Part shown: one piece after another, positions 12,044-25,000 of the stretch
Position numbering within the stretch: position 1 is the first letter of the stretch
Layout of the letters: each line of letters begins with the position of its first letter
NCBI RefSeq assembly: GCF_027580225.2
Contig: NC_073346.2
Span: 9,264,001-9,328,000 of the forward strand
From: Misgurnus anguillicaudatus
Lineage: Eukaryota; Chordata; Actinopteri; Cypriniformes; Cobitidae
Direction: 5' to 3'
DNA: 64,000 bases
The notes under the pieces: generated by a model
Database searches by the model: none
What the model was told of the DNA's origin: nothing
Seen by the model: only the letters and a program-made list of their open reading frames with translations
Program-made: the position numbers and the translations under genes

Positions 12044-14520
12044 TGCCACACAGGTCGGAGCGGACCCGAGATAGCTAAAGGGTCACGCCCCTTCCTAGTT
12101 TCCACCTCGAGGAGGTTCCCAAAGCCACCCCAATGACCAGACAGACAGAGTGAACTACGTTTAAAACAAATCTTTATTTAAATATTTAAAAGTAAGGGGG
12201 AACGGGGGACGGGGGAAAGGCAAATTAAAACTACTCTCTTCCTTCTTGCTCCCAGGACTGAACTCTGCAGGAAGCAAAGGGGGGGGCTCCTGTCTAGGGC
12301 TCTTTGCTAGCCGTGGCGCCCTCCGCTTCTCCTGGAGGCAGAACAAAGGAAATACAATGAGTACTTGATTCAATGGTTCTCAGCTACTTGCCAGCTACGC
12401 TCGTGGAGATCACATCTAAGATGGTGTTTGCTTTTCTCACCCTTAAGATTCTCTTCCAGATCGTGTTGGAACAGGGGTCGAAGATCTGCGTTCCAGGCTC
12501 TCTCGTCCTTCTTCGGAGTCGTACTGCAGATAGAGGTAAGTAGGCACCACAAAGGTGAGTTCGTCCTACGCTGGGGCTCTTCGTTCCTCCCCACAGGCGT
12601 ACTGAAAGCAAAGGTGGGTTATACTTCACAGACCTACGTGGTACACAGACTGGAGCTTCCCGTTTCTCCTCACAGGTATGCTGAAAGCAGAGGTAAGTTG
12701 CACTTCCTAGCTGTAAGTGTTACACAGACGGGGGTGTTTCCGTTTCTCTCCACAGGCGTGCTGAAAGCAGAGGTAAGTTATACTTCACAGGCACACGTGA
12801 TACACAGACTGGGGCTTTTCGTGTCTCTTCACAGGCGTGCTGAAAGCAGGGGTAAGTTATCTTCATAGGCATACGTAATACACAGACTGGGCTTTTCGTG
12901 TCTCTTCACAGGCGTGCTGAAAGCAGAGGTAAGTTATACTTCATAGGCATACGTGGTACACAAACTGGGGCATTTCGTGTCTCTTCACAGGTGTGCTGGA
13001 AGCAGAGGTACGTTAGATTTCATAGGCATACGTGATACACAGACTGGGGCTTTTCGTGTCTCTTCACAGGCTTGCTGGAAGCAGAGGTAAGTTAGATTTC
13101 ATAGGCATACGTGATACACAGACTGGGGCGTTTCGTTTCTCTCCACAGGTGTGCTGGAAGCAGAGGTACGTTAGATTTCATAGGCATACGTGATACACAG
13201 ACTGGGGCTTTTCGTGTCTCTTCACAGGCTTGCTGGAAGCAGAGGTAAGTTATCTTCGTAGACATACGTAATACACAGACTGGACTTTTCGTGTCTCTTC
13301 ACAGGCGTGCTGAAAGCAGGGGTAAGTCACTCTTCATATGACATATGTTGATATCATACCTCACCCAACGCTTCTCCCGGGGGCGGTGGACTTACAGGGC
13401 CACGGCAGACAGGGCGTGCGGGGCCGAACGCTTCCCTAGCTCTCCCTCTCTTATCTGGTTCCAGGGATGCTGAGCAGGGGCGAACTTTCTGAAGAGGCTC
13501 CGCACACAGGTGGTTGATATGAAAAGCTGCCCACAACAATGGCCTTCGGCCCAAACAGTAAATACTCGTAAGTTACTCACTCAGATACACAATGTGTTTC
13601 ACCACCGCCCTCTCTCAGGATCGGCGATGGTTCAACTGGTCATACTGGAGATACTGGTAGTTGTTTCCCCTTACTTGCACTGGGCTATACTCGACGTGTT
13701 GTTGCTCTCACATGGGGTCTCTGGGCTAGGGCAGCCTCTATCTCTAAAAGCACAGCACTGCACTGCAAGCTTTAGTGTACATACACAGAATAAAACTCAA
13801 GACTCACCCACAGCATCGCACACACACACTTCGTGAACTAAGGATATGGCCTGCTAGGTCCCAGGTTTCTCGTGCGGCTCGTCGGGCGTGGTCTCCAGCA
13901 CAAAGAGAAAGGTGGTTAAGATTTATCGGTGGATCTCTTGTCCGTTTTCACCATGCGACCATCAGCTCACCCACACTTCTTTCTCCGGTGGGGCCGAAGC
14001 TATATAATGACATTCACAACACACGCCAAACAGTTCCTCCTTCTCAATGTTTGTATGATACTCCAACGTTACTCACGTGTCAGCATATCAGTGAATCCAT
14101 ACTGCTTATCCTCCTTTACCCAGTACGTAATACGTCGATCTCCTGTTCGCCCAGTCACCTTCAATGTGAACTTCTCCTAGCTGGAACGATTTGTAGTCAT
14201 CCACTTCTTTTCCCCAAGGGAATGGTTTCGTCGCACATCAGCCTATAGCGCAGCCAAACACAGCACAATAACGCACCACCACGGGCACAACACCGTTTGT
14301 GTTTTCAGAGCTCTTTATATATCCAGCTCCTCCTCTTCAATGTCCTTTCAGCGATCGCGTTGTTTATCATCCCCACCTGTATCTAATACGGGCTGATTTG
14401 TCTTCGGGGGAAACCCGGAAGTTCCGGTGTTTTCGCTTTCTTCCGGGCGAAACTCGTCATCGGGCGGAACTTATCTCTCCTACTTTCTGTTCCGCCCTCA
14501 CAAAACATCACCTTGTGACA
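12044..14520 (-). mobile_element. Solo LTR, 2.48 kb, minus orientation
   Basis: The copy is flanked on both sides by TTGT (12040-12043 and 14521-14524). On the minus strand it begins TGTCACAAGG and ends CCTGTGTGGCA. An AATAAA signal precedes a conserved 3' block (ctgtctggtcattggggtg, then a cctcg-containing stretch, then tccgctccgacctgtg). The same block ends the LTR at 51583-54561. No gag, pol or env lies beside it, so it is a solo LTR from internal recombination. Superfamily (ERV or Gypsy-like) cannot be decided without a primer-binding site. A 78-bp minisatellite fills part of it. Confidence 0.8.
12580..13330 (+). repeat. 78-bp minisatellite with splice-site-like units
   Basis: Ten units with a period of about 76-85 bp. 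Each contains, on the plus strand, a pyrimidine run and CACAG, then 17 nt of the type gcgtgctgaaagcagag, then a donor-like GTAAGT, GTACGT or GTGGGT. The units are antisense to the LTR that holds them. Confidence 0.9.
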
Positions 14521-14524
14521 TTGT

Positions 14525-15272
14525 CTTAATTAAATTTATCTGTTGTCTTAATTTAATTATATAAATAATTATTTATTAATTCATTAGACTCCTTCCAGAA
14601 TGTTTGAAATGTTTCCTTAATTAGCACACTAACAAGCTGATGAACAGAATCAGGTGTTTTATATATGGAGACATCTAAAATGTTCTGGGAGGGGGGGCCA
14701 AGGACTGGAGTTAAGAACCACTGCATTAGGGTATACGAGATGAACGATCGAAATTTTGCGTCCTGACACCCGTCTCTACAAGACCCTACATCTAACGGAT
14801 CGAGCAAAATCTTGTAGGCTAATCTGAACCAGGCATTAAGGCGTCCATGCACTGTGAACCCACCATGAGATGAGCCAGTGGCTCAAAATATAATGGTTGT
14901 AGATTTGGAAGGGACTCTGCATCATTAATACTTTCATGTTTTTTTAGGCTCTGAATGTGGAGGTGTAAACAGTGTTCTGAAAGTGAATCTACAAGGTACC
15001 AATTACTAAAACTATAAATTGAACCATGGCCATTATGGCCAGGGACACTCCAGATATCCATGCACATAATATGAATGCCCATGCTGATTCAAAACTCGGA
15101 AAGCACTTAAAACTATAAATTATTATTATTATTATGAATTATTGACAGGCAAAATAATAAGCAAATATACTTCTTGGGAATGAGTTTTGTGTTCTCCAAT
15201 TGTATATTTAACATATTATGGGTTTGTTACTAATGATGCGTAATTAATAATGGGTCTTTTTCTTTGTCATAG
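14525..15272. other. No gene recognised
   Basis: AT-rich sequence with two minus-strand open frames (14553-14852, 14819-15082) of no recognisable family. It lies inside the hAT-bounded region. Confidence 0.4.
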
Positions 15273-15600
15273 GCTATTGAGGATATTGGTATTGATGGAA
15301 TGACAGAAATGGAGAAGGTGGCTTTGGGTGTCTACATTGTTCGACATGATGGAGCAGGTGCTACAGATCCACCTGAGGATGTTGGCGTCGTCATTGCACA
15401 GTTCTGCTAGATCTAAGAGAGATTGCAAATGGATGTGCAGTCCTGTTTGGCTTGATGTACTGTTTAAACTTGAGTTATCCCAAGGAGTTGTGATACACTT
15501 TCACATTTTTTCAGAAAGTGTTAATGGAATTGGATGGGAACAAGCTCTCCATTAGGTCCTCAAAAACAAACTGCATGAGTAAAATCACCTGCACCAGATA
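15273..15600 (+). pseudogene. SAMD3-like gene, C-terminal exon remnant
   Basis: After an acceptor (ctttgtcatag, ending at 15272) the frame reads GIDGMTEMEKVALGVYIVR and then PPEDVGVVI. After a frame change near 15400 it continues ANGCAVLFGLMYCLNLSYPK, YTFTFFQKVLMELDGNKLS. These blocks match, from memory, the C-terminal region of the multicopy fish proteins labelled 'sterile alpha motif domain-containing protein 3-like'. Stops after VGVVI and an in-frame break near 15490 make it a pseudogene. No other exon of the same gene was found nearby. Confidence 0.65.
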
Positions 15601-16461
15601 AGACTGAAAAATACATGTTGACCATTACTTTATTTTTGGACTGCTGTTATACACAATATGCTGCGATCAATGACTGTTTGTAATAATTGCCATTACATGT
15701 GGTGAGATCACCTAAAGCAGAAAGGCTGTACTTGGTCATCGACTTGTTTGGGGAGGCTCCGTTCTTTTGGATTTAGGACTGCTGCTAGACAAAACATAGC
15801 AATCTAATGACAGAATGTTTGTTGCGGTAATAGGCATTTGTTTGGTGATTTCTAATTGGATCAAAATATATTAAATTGTACGCCGTGCACTGGTTTGTTT
15901 TTTAATGTAGAAATCTTAAACAATTAAAGGTGGGGTTTTTTTTTTTGGGGGGGGGGGGTGTTACATAAACATTATACATACATTGAACATTGTCAGATGG
16001 TAAAAGCTTCACATAAAAGTTTTATACTTTTGAATTTTTATTTATATTGGTCTAATTGAAATGTATAAGTGGGTTTATGTTAGTGTCTTAAATTTTATAC
16101 CTTTTGTATTTGTATGTAAATTTTACGTAAATATTTTTAAACATTTTGTCAGTCATGATGTTTATTCAATGTTGAATAAAGTGACTTGAGTAGTTTTTAT
16201 TTGACCTTTTTTTTTCGATTTAATAAATTGAACTTAATCAGGTCATGTAAGTTCAAGCTATAGTCATTAAATCCAAGACAATAATTTACATTTATTCAAA
16301 ATAAGTGTATGATGTATCATTTAATTAACACAGTTATGAGCGATTTACTTAAAACATTATGTTACAATTAATTGTATATTACCTTTTACATTTAAGCAAC
16401 TAAGTTTTGTGGGACCGGTTGACATAACTTACTTAATTAAATACAACATTTCATTTCTAAG
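15601..16461. other. AT-rich, no gene recognised
   Basis: The stretch has a T/G homopolymer run near 15935-15960 and otherwise low complexity AT-rich DNA. Confidence 0.4.
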
Positions 16462-16939
16462 AGTGCAGTGAAAATGCTGAGTGGCTAGTAACTTTGGAAA
16501 ACAACTAGCCACTTTGGCTGGTGAGCAAAAAAGTTAATGTCAAGCCCTGGTTATATCTAATGACGTAACCCCTTAAAATTCCAGAAAAAGGCTAAAAAAA
16601 AATGCCTATAAAGAACACAAATTGTACCTGCTGTGTTGATTGTATTGTAAAATGGGTTACATTATTCGAATCACAAGAATTCCAGCATTCCAAAGATATG
16701 TGAAATGTTCTGTCAAATAATGCAGGGTCCCCCCCCAAGGTACCTAACTATTATTTATTGCACGGTTACAATTATTCTTACTTCGTTTCCATAAAGAAAA
16801 AAAAGAAAAATATGTATAAATCACTTTTCAGGTGATCGTGGAAACTTGCAAGAGCAGATACACTAAAAAATCGGACTATTCAAATATTAACAGTTCTTTA
16901 AGTATAAGGGAAGTGACAACTGGTTACTGTTTGCGCAAC

Positions 16940-17043
16940 AGTTTCTGATTGGTGAAGAAATGTCTCCTGCCATTTTTTTTAAATTTAGTGCTGCGACACA
17001 AACAAAATGAAAGTGAAAGCAGAAAAGTTGTTAGCGACGTAAG
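16940..17043 (+). promoter_or_regulatory. Candidate NLR promoter / non-coding exon 1 with ISRE-like motif
   Basis: GAAAGTGAAAGC at 17009-17020 fits the IRF/ISRE pattern GAAANNGAAA. An inverted CCAAT box (ctgattggtg) lies about 60 bp upstream. A strong donor, AAG|GTAAGTT, follows at 17043/17044. This would suit an interferon-responsive 5' UTR exon spliced to the coding exon that starts at 17673. The transcription start is inferred only. A CpG-richer block at about 17520-17610 is an alternative promoter. Confidence 0.45.
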
Positions 17044-17672
17044 GTAAGTTATTAAGGAAAAAATTTAATAATAATTTAATCACCGGGCAATATAAGTTAT
17101 TGTGTTTATTTGTTTAATCAAGCAATAAATATACTTTTTAATGTAACTGTTTAATCATGAAATCGTAAATCGTTTCTTTCTCTTTTTTTGATGGGTTGAC
17201 CTGGATAATAAGACATTATGTTTACATGTCTGTTTATTTGGGTTAGAGAAAGTGAATAAAATACAACATGCACTTAAGAACAGTTTACATGTATGCTTCT
17301 CTGTTAATCTCAGTGTTATTTGAGTGTTTTACGATTCTGTTTGATCGATAAATGTATGTTTGTATTTCAGTTAAGCAGAAGTTAAACGACAAAACTGACT
17401 AGACTCTAGACAACTAAACATGATATAACACGAAGCTATACTCATACTAATAATGCAGAAACTGGCAATAGTGCTAAAAGTATGTAGTTAAAAGCAGCAT
17501 TTACTTGTATTGTTTTTATGGGAGCGCGGAGTATTCATGCGTCGCATGCGATCGTTATAAGCGCACGCGTATGCTTTGTATGATCTCGTGGACGCGCGTC
17601 GGAGACTGACAAGGAAAAGAAGAAAATGTGGAATAAAGCGGTTGATTAACTGAAGATCTTATATTTTGACAG

Positions 17673-17753
17673 GAATCTCAATTGAGTCCCAATGAGCTCG
17701 CCTGGAGAGCAGGACTGTGGAAGCAGTCCAGCAGAGGACACTCAGTCTGAACT
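17673..17753 (+). CDS. NLR exon: start codon and leader
   Basis: Acceptor ttttgacag ends at 17672, donor CT|gtgagt follows 17753. ATG at 17692; the exon codes for 20 residues beginning MSSPGEQDCG and ends with two bases of the next codon (phase 2). The leader is acidic and serine-rich, with no signal peptide. Confidence 0.8.
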
Positions 17754-18848
17754 GTGAGTCACATTTCAGGATTAATATGCTTTTAACTGATACTGTTTAG
17801 TTTAGTGTCTATTACAATATTATTTTTAAATATTAACAATTTAGTTTACTTAAAATTAACTTTATGTTGTAAATAATAGGCTACTTAATGTTTATAATGC
17901 ATACATGTTTGGGTTAATAACCTTTTTTTTTTTTACATTTTTGTAAACAGGATGAATTTGTTTAGCTGTCCTAAAGAATAAGTTTGAAAACCTATTGTGT
18001 TATTTAGTTATAAAAAATGTCATCAGGGAGGAGGGATGCTCACTATCATTATGTAGGTGGCTGCTTATTTAAGCTTGAGATGATTGAAAGGAACAAACAA
18101 ACTTACTGTAAGTGTAGAACTTCATTAAAGGGGCTAATCCACTCCAAAATGAAATTTTGTCATGAATTACTCACTCTCATGTTGTTCCACCCATAAGACC
18201 TTCGTTTATATTTGGAACACAAATTAAAATATTTTTTTATGATATCTGAGAGAAATCTTACTTTATTGAGGTAGTTACTGTAAGTCACAGGCATAGCATC
18301 ACCAGCTGGCCACAGGAAGTGTGTCACTTATAATAAACTTTAAAACAGCCTGCTTATTATACTTATATTTATAATCTGCCTCTGAACAATTTTTTATTTG
18401 TTTATTTTTTAGATGTTATATATAGAATATATATATATCTACCCGTTCTCACCAAGATGCGTACAAATGACACGCAGTGTGATTATTGTGCAATAGATAC
18501 GCCAAATTCCGATTTTGCGTGCATATTGTCAGGACTCTGCCTTGAAGTCTTGTTAAATTTGTATTTGTTTAAGCAGGTTATTTAATATACAGGTTTCTCT
18601 GTGTTTTTATCTATATTTAAGCCATGGTCGCTTGGAGTTGGGGTTAGAGTTGGGGTTTGGGTTAGGATGTCATTTTTATATAATAAAAAGTTGTTCTAAC
18701 CCTAAACCCAAGCGAAAATGGTAAAAAAAAAAACAGAAAACAAATGAGAAAACAATAAATAAAACGTCACGAAACGATTCGCCATATAACTGAATGGGAA
18801 GGACTGGCGTATCATATGCACGCAAAATCGGAATTTGGCGATGGGTTG

Positions 18849-18921
<73 letters not shown>

Positions 18922-20281
18922 CAACAGTTCTTTCTGGTTCTCGAATCTGATTGGCTAAGACCTATGCGATATTGTGCTGATATCGGCACTGTAACCGCTT
19001 CACCTTTCGTATCATTCCGCCACCTAGTGAATGGAGGTCCTAAGCAGGCTCATCTCTGAATGGAAAAACACAGACGCCCTGTTTTGAATCACTCTCCGTT
19101 TGTCTCATTAGTATACTAGCTCATAAATCAGTCTGTGAATCCCCAATCGGAAGTTATTACGTCAAAGATCAGTGCTCTTGGACGTTACGTTACAGTTAAT
19201 GGGAGAAATGTCTTGTCACATCGTGTGGATTATTAACACTTGGAAAGAGGAATATAAACACTCGTTTTTTTTCTGGAGCTATATCTCTTATCAGAACGCG
19301 AAAACACAGTGGAACTGCAGGTAAGCACCGCAGCTTTTAAATGTGGACATTGATCATTTACTTTATCGTGACCTGACTATTAAAACATATTATGAGATAT
19401 CGCCACTGGTATATTTATAAGCAGCATGCAAAAACATCTCTCTGACACTTATAAAAAACCGTTTTATATAGTACTGACAAGAACAAAGTTTAATAATAAT
19501 AATCGAGTGCTCGTATCACGTTAAGAATAAATGAGAAAGCAATAGTAACGTTATACAAGTAGTTTTATTAACTTTTACCTCACGCCAAAACAATAACAAC
19601 ACAAAAGACACTAAATATGAATTAAAAAACAAGTAATAGTTTGATCATGACACCAAATACTGCTGATTTGATCTCATTTTGACGATCATAAACAAACAAG
19701 GCCAACATGAGAGCCAGGGGATCCCTTTCAGAGATGTAGCCCAGAGAGGGCGGTGGTCAGCGGGGCGAGTGAACACTGACGTCCGCTCATGCTTTGGTTC
19801 TCATTCGTACCGAATCTAACTAAGCAAACGTTCAAACAGGCGCTATCTTTACTAATCGACTGCAGATTTAAATATAATACAAATACATTCTCGACTGAAC
19901 TAATCTTAAAACTACACTTTGTGACCAAGAAACGGTAATATAAAGTAACGGCTTTTCCGTCCATTGAGTTGTTATGAGCTTCAAAGCAGCCGAAAGTTTT
20001 ACCTGTCATTCTGGCCGCCCTCAAATCCGTGGCGGAAGAAGTAGTTCTCAAACAAAGAGGCTTTTAAAATTACTCCGTTGTTGTTTTCTAGTTTTCGTTT
20101 TTCAAACGTGTGCCGTCGAACTGTTGTATAAAAGCAATATCGCTCTCGGAGTCGTGTGATATAGCTCTATATCATCACGGCTGTGATTGCCTCCGGCACT
20201 CGGCCTACAGCCTCGTGCCTCTGGCCTAATCACAGCCGTGATGATATAGAGCTATATCACACTCCTACTCGAGCGATATTG

Positions 20282-20356
<75 letters not shown>

Positions 20357-21234
20357 AATATATATAAATATAAATATTTGAAGAGTTTGGTTCCAAAACG
20401 CAATAAATCCATTTTGACAAATTTCGGTAAAAACGTGTTTTCTATACCAAGAAAGTGACAAGATGAAAACCAGTATTTTCTGTTACAAACTTTCACATAG
20501 CATCTTTAGGTTATAAAAACATAAAAAATTCAAATCCATAACTTGATTTTCAAAGATTTATTATAAAAACGAATTCTTTTTTCCACAAAATGCAATAAAT
20601 CCATGACAGTTTTTTATTTCAAAATGCTATAAATCTATTAAATCAATGTATAAATGTGCATTCATCTTTACCATTTTATATTTATTTAGTTGACTAGTGG
20701 TATACAATGATTAAAAAATAAACATTAATGGCATTAACCAAAACACTTACTTTGTTATATTAAGAACACAATGTTTTAGCATGAGAAGCTTGATGCTGTC
20801 TGGAGAGCAAGCAACCGAGTGCCTCTCGCTGAAATTATTAGCTGTTGATGGCTTCTTTCCCGTCACAGAAAACCATCACAGGTTTGGCAATGCTATTAAA
20901 GTATTATTTTGTTTTGTTTGTTGATCACGAAGTACAAAGTAGATGAGGAAAACTAGGACTCCGTGTACTCAGCGCGCCGCCATGTTTGTTTACATTGCGT
21001 GAATGGTCCGCTGTAATATCAGAAATGGAGTTGTTGCATTCTGTAAAAAAGGAGCAGTGGCGTTTGTCGCATTTTGGGAAAAAAGGGAGAAAAGATGACA
21101 GAATATCACGGCGGGTATTGGATTTTGCGTAAAATTAATTATTTACTTTTAAGTACTGACCTGAAATAATACTGATTTTGGCAGTAACTCATTTTTTTCA
21201 AAAATGGCGTTTATTGCGTTTTGGAACCAAACTC

Positions 21235-21333
<99 letters not shown>

Positions 21334-21996
21334 CTGATTGAAATAAATATTTTGTCTATTTTTATTTGTTAGAACTAAACAGAAGAGATGTGATTCACCC
21401 ACATCATCACATCTGTCTCTGAAGAGTGGAGAATCACTTCTTCAACCAATATACTTCAGCAAAGAATCACAGAGAGACAGAGACAGGTCTGTTTTAAACA
21501 AACAAATACATTATAGTGTCCATGTTTAAAAATATACTTGAAAGATCACCTACATTATTGAGTCTATAGAAGGATCAATTCCTGAAGCAATAAACTTCAA
21601 AGATTCAGTGAAGGTTTATATAGATATGAGCATGTTTAATGAATAGAGAAATGCAATGTAGTCATTTCATAGGACCTAAACTTGCACTCTGCACAATGAC
21701 AGTGAAGTTTGATCTAATCTAATCTAATAAACATGTATTTGCAAGTGACAAATATTCTTTCTGTTTTTTTTTATTCTTAGAGCTAAACAGAAGAGATCAG
21801 ATTCTCCCACATCATCACATCTGTCACTGAAGAGTGAAGAATCACTTCTTCAACCAATATACTTCAGCAATGAACCACAGAAAGACATAGACAGGTCTGA
21901 CATAACCAAACTATTAAATAATGGTGTCCATATTTGTTCCATTTTAAATATATACATGAAAGATCAACTATGTTATTGAGTCTGGATGGATGGATG

Positions 21997-22086
<90 letters not shown>

Positions 22087-25000
22087 ACATTTTAATGGAT
22101 GTAAAAAAGCAATCTAATGCATTCTATTGGATCTGAACATGTACTCTGAAGAATGCCAATAAAGTTGAGTCTAATCTAAACATGTATTTGCATGTGACAA
22201 ATATTCTGTTTTTTTTTATTCTTAGAACTAAACAGAAGAGATCAGATTCTCCCACATCATCACATCTGTCTCTGAAGAGTGAAGAATCACTTCTTCAACC
22301 AATATACTTCAGCAATGAACCACAGAGAGACATTGACAGGTCTGTTTTAAACAAACAATTAAATGATGCTGTCCATGTTTTGTTCCCTTTTAAAAATATA
22401 CATGAAAGATCAACTATGTTTTTGAGTCTGAATGATCTGAATATTCCTGAAGCAATAAACTTAAGAGATTCAGTGAAGGTTTAGTTTAATGAAACATAGC
22501 AGTTATCCCGAAGAAGTGGATGAATGGATGGATGGATGTTTGCACTTAATTAAATTTGTTTAACACTAGCACTTAGGGGTGTGCGCTATTGGCAAAAAAC
22601 ATATCTGGATAAAACCTAGGATTTTGCCGATAATAATAACAAACGATATTTAGGAATCTTCAAAAATGTGTTTGTGGAAGTCCAATATTGCCCTGCTACA
22701 ACATATTAGCCTAATATGATTAATATGTTGATGTTTTTCACCAAACAGAAATGTCTTTATGAATTAAAATGTAAAATCTACTAAACAGTAGCCTACTTGA
22801 AGTAAAAATATTATTGTAATACTGGTCAGCAAATGCAAAATGTTATGTTTAATAGTTTATATTCTTTTATAGGGACCAAAATTGCTAGTGGCGTTCCTGC
22901 CAAGAAATATTCTATAATATTTTCTGCATCTGTAAATGTTTTTAACACTTAACTTATTGTATATAAATATTTTTATATACAATATGAAGAGTTTCGTTGC
23001 AAAACGAGATAACCACCGTTTTTTTAATTGTTCGGAAATCTCGTTTTTTCAATGCAACTGCAGTTGGTTTGTTTTGATTTAAACCTTCATAACTTTACAG
23101 CTAAGTAGCACCATAAAACAAAATAATAACATGATAACATAATAATAAACATGTTTTGACAAAAATGTTAAAAAATTGATTTATCTCGTTTTGCAACGAA
23201 ACTCTTCATATTATATATATAATAGATACATAACAAACAAAGCTTCTGCTGATCTCCTATTTATCTTGATTATCTACAATGTAGTATTGCAACACGCAAC
23301 ACACATAAAACCCCCTGGATAACTTTTGATTCTCTATACGTTTGTGTTGTTCTGTTGTGATTGCCAACAAAACACAGACATTTAATGCAGTTTTACTTAC
23401 CAATCAACCAAAAAACTGGGCCAAACTGGTTGCCTTAACACTGGGTTCTTTGGAAAGATGAACAAGGTTATATTTAAGCAATATCGCTCGAGTAGGAGTG
23501 TGATATAGCTCTATATCATCACGGCTGTGATTAGGCCAGAGGCACGAGGCCGCAGGCCGAGTGCCAGAGGCAATCACAGCCGTGATGATATAGAGCTTTA
23601 TCACACGACTCCGAGAGCGATATTGCTTTTATACAACAGTTCGACGGCACACGTTTGAAAAACGAAAACTAGAAAACAACAACGGAGTTATTTTAAAAGC
23701 CTCTTTGTTTGAGAACTACTTCTTCCGCCACGGATTTGAGGGCGGCCAGAATGACAGGTAAAACTTTCGGCTGCTTTGAAGCTCATAACAACTCAATGGA
23801 CGGAAAAGCCGTTACTTTATATTACCGTTTCTTGGTCACAAAGTGTAGTTTTAAGATTAGTTCAGTCGAGAATGTATATGTATTATATTTAAATCTGCAG
23901 TCGATTAGTAAAGATAGCGCCTGTTTGAACGTTTGCTTAGTGAGATTGGGTACGAATGAGAACCAAAGCATGAGCGGACGTCAGTGTTCACGCGCCCCGC
24001 TGACCACCGCCCTCTCTGGGCTACATCTCTGACAGGTATTCCCTGGCTCTCATGTTGGCCTTGTTTGTTTATGATCGTCAAAATGAGATCAAATCTGCAG
24101 TATTTGGTGTCATGATCAAACTATTACTTGTTTTTTTATTCTGTTTAGTGTCTTTTGTGTTGTTATTGTTTTGGCGCGAGGTAAAAGTTAATACAACTAT
24201 ACTTGTATAACGTTACTATTGCTTTCTAATTTATTCTTAACGCGATACGAGCACTCGATTATTATTATTAAACTTTGTTCTTGTCAGTACTATACAAAAC
24301 GTTTTTTTATAAGTGTCAGAGAGATGTTTTTGCATGCTGCTTATAAATATACCAGTGGCGATATCTCATAACATGTTTTAATAGTCACGTCACGATAAAG
24401 TAAATGATCAATGTCCACATTTAAAAGCTGCGGTGCTCACCTGCAGTTCCACTGTGTTTTCGCGTTCTGATAAAAGATATAGCTCCAGAAAAAAACGAGT
24501 GTTTATATTCCTCTTTCCAAGTGTTAATCATCCACACGATGTGACAAGACATTTCTCCCATTAACTTTAACGTAACATCCAAGAGCGCTGATCTTTGACG
24601 GAATAATAACTTCCGATTGGGGATTCACAGACTGATTTATGAGCTAGTAAACTAATGAGACACACGGAGAGTGATTCAAACAGCGCGTCTGTGTTTTTCC
24701 ATTCAGAGATGAGCCTGCTTAGGACCTCCATTCACTAGGTGGCGGAATAATACGAAAGGTGAAGCGGTTACAGTGCCGTTATCAGCACAATATCGCATAG
24801 CTCTTAGCCAATCAGATTCGAGAACCAGAAAGAACTGTTGTATAATTATAAATCACACTTTCTATTTTTTTATAAGAAGTGCTCATTCAAGTAATTCCAC
24901 CCTTTATAATGACATACAGGGCCATAGCCAAAAAACATTCCGAAATTTAATGAAACCTTGAAGGTGTGTATTTGGCACAGAAATACTCTGTCATACAATT

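Larger units (their letters stand above)
11212..16549. mobile_element. Region bounded by hAT-type termini, with nested solo LTR and SAMD3-like fragment
   Basis: The left end CAGGGCTTGACATTAAC (11212) is matched by GTTAATGTCAAGCCCTG ending at 16549, and both ends carry an ACTAGCCACTTTGGC module nearby. Flanking octamers (atggtatc, gttatatc) agree at only 5 of 8 bases, so the duplication is degraded or the two ends belong to different copies. The interior contains a solo LTR (12044-14520) and a plus-strand SAMD3-like exon remnant (15273-15600). No transposase was recognised. Confidence 0.55.

Noticed and set aside
12580..13330. CRISPR-like array
   Set aside because: The repeats are direct neighbours without unique spacers, in a vertebrate LTR; it is a minisatellite.
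18620..18670. Interstitial telomere repeat
   Set aside because: The GGGTTAG-like units are irregular and few.
18676..21402. Frames made of YIYIYI repeats
   Set aside because: They come from (TA)n runs.
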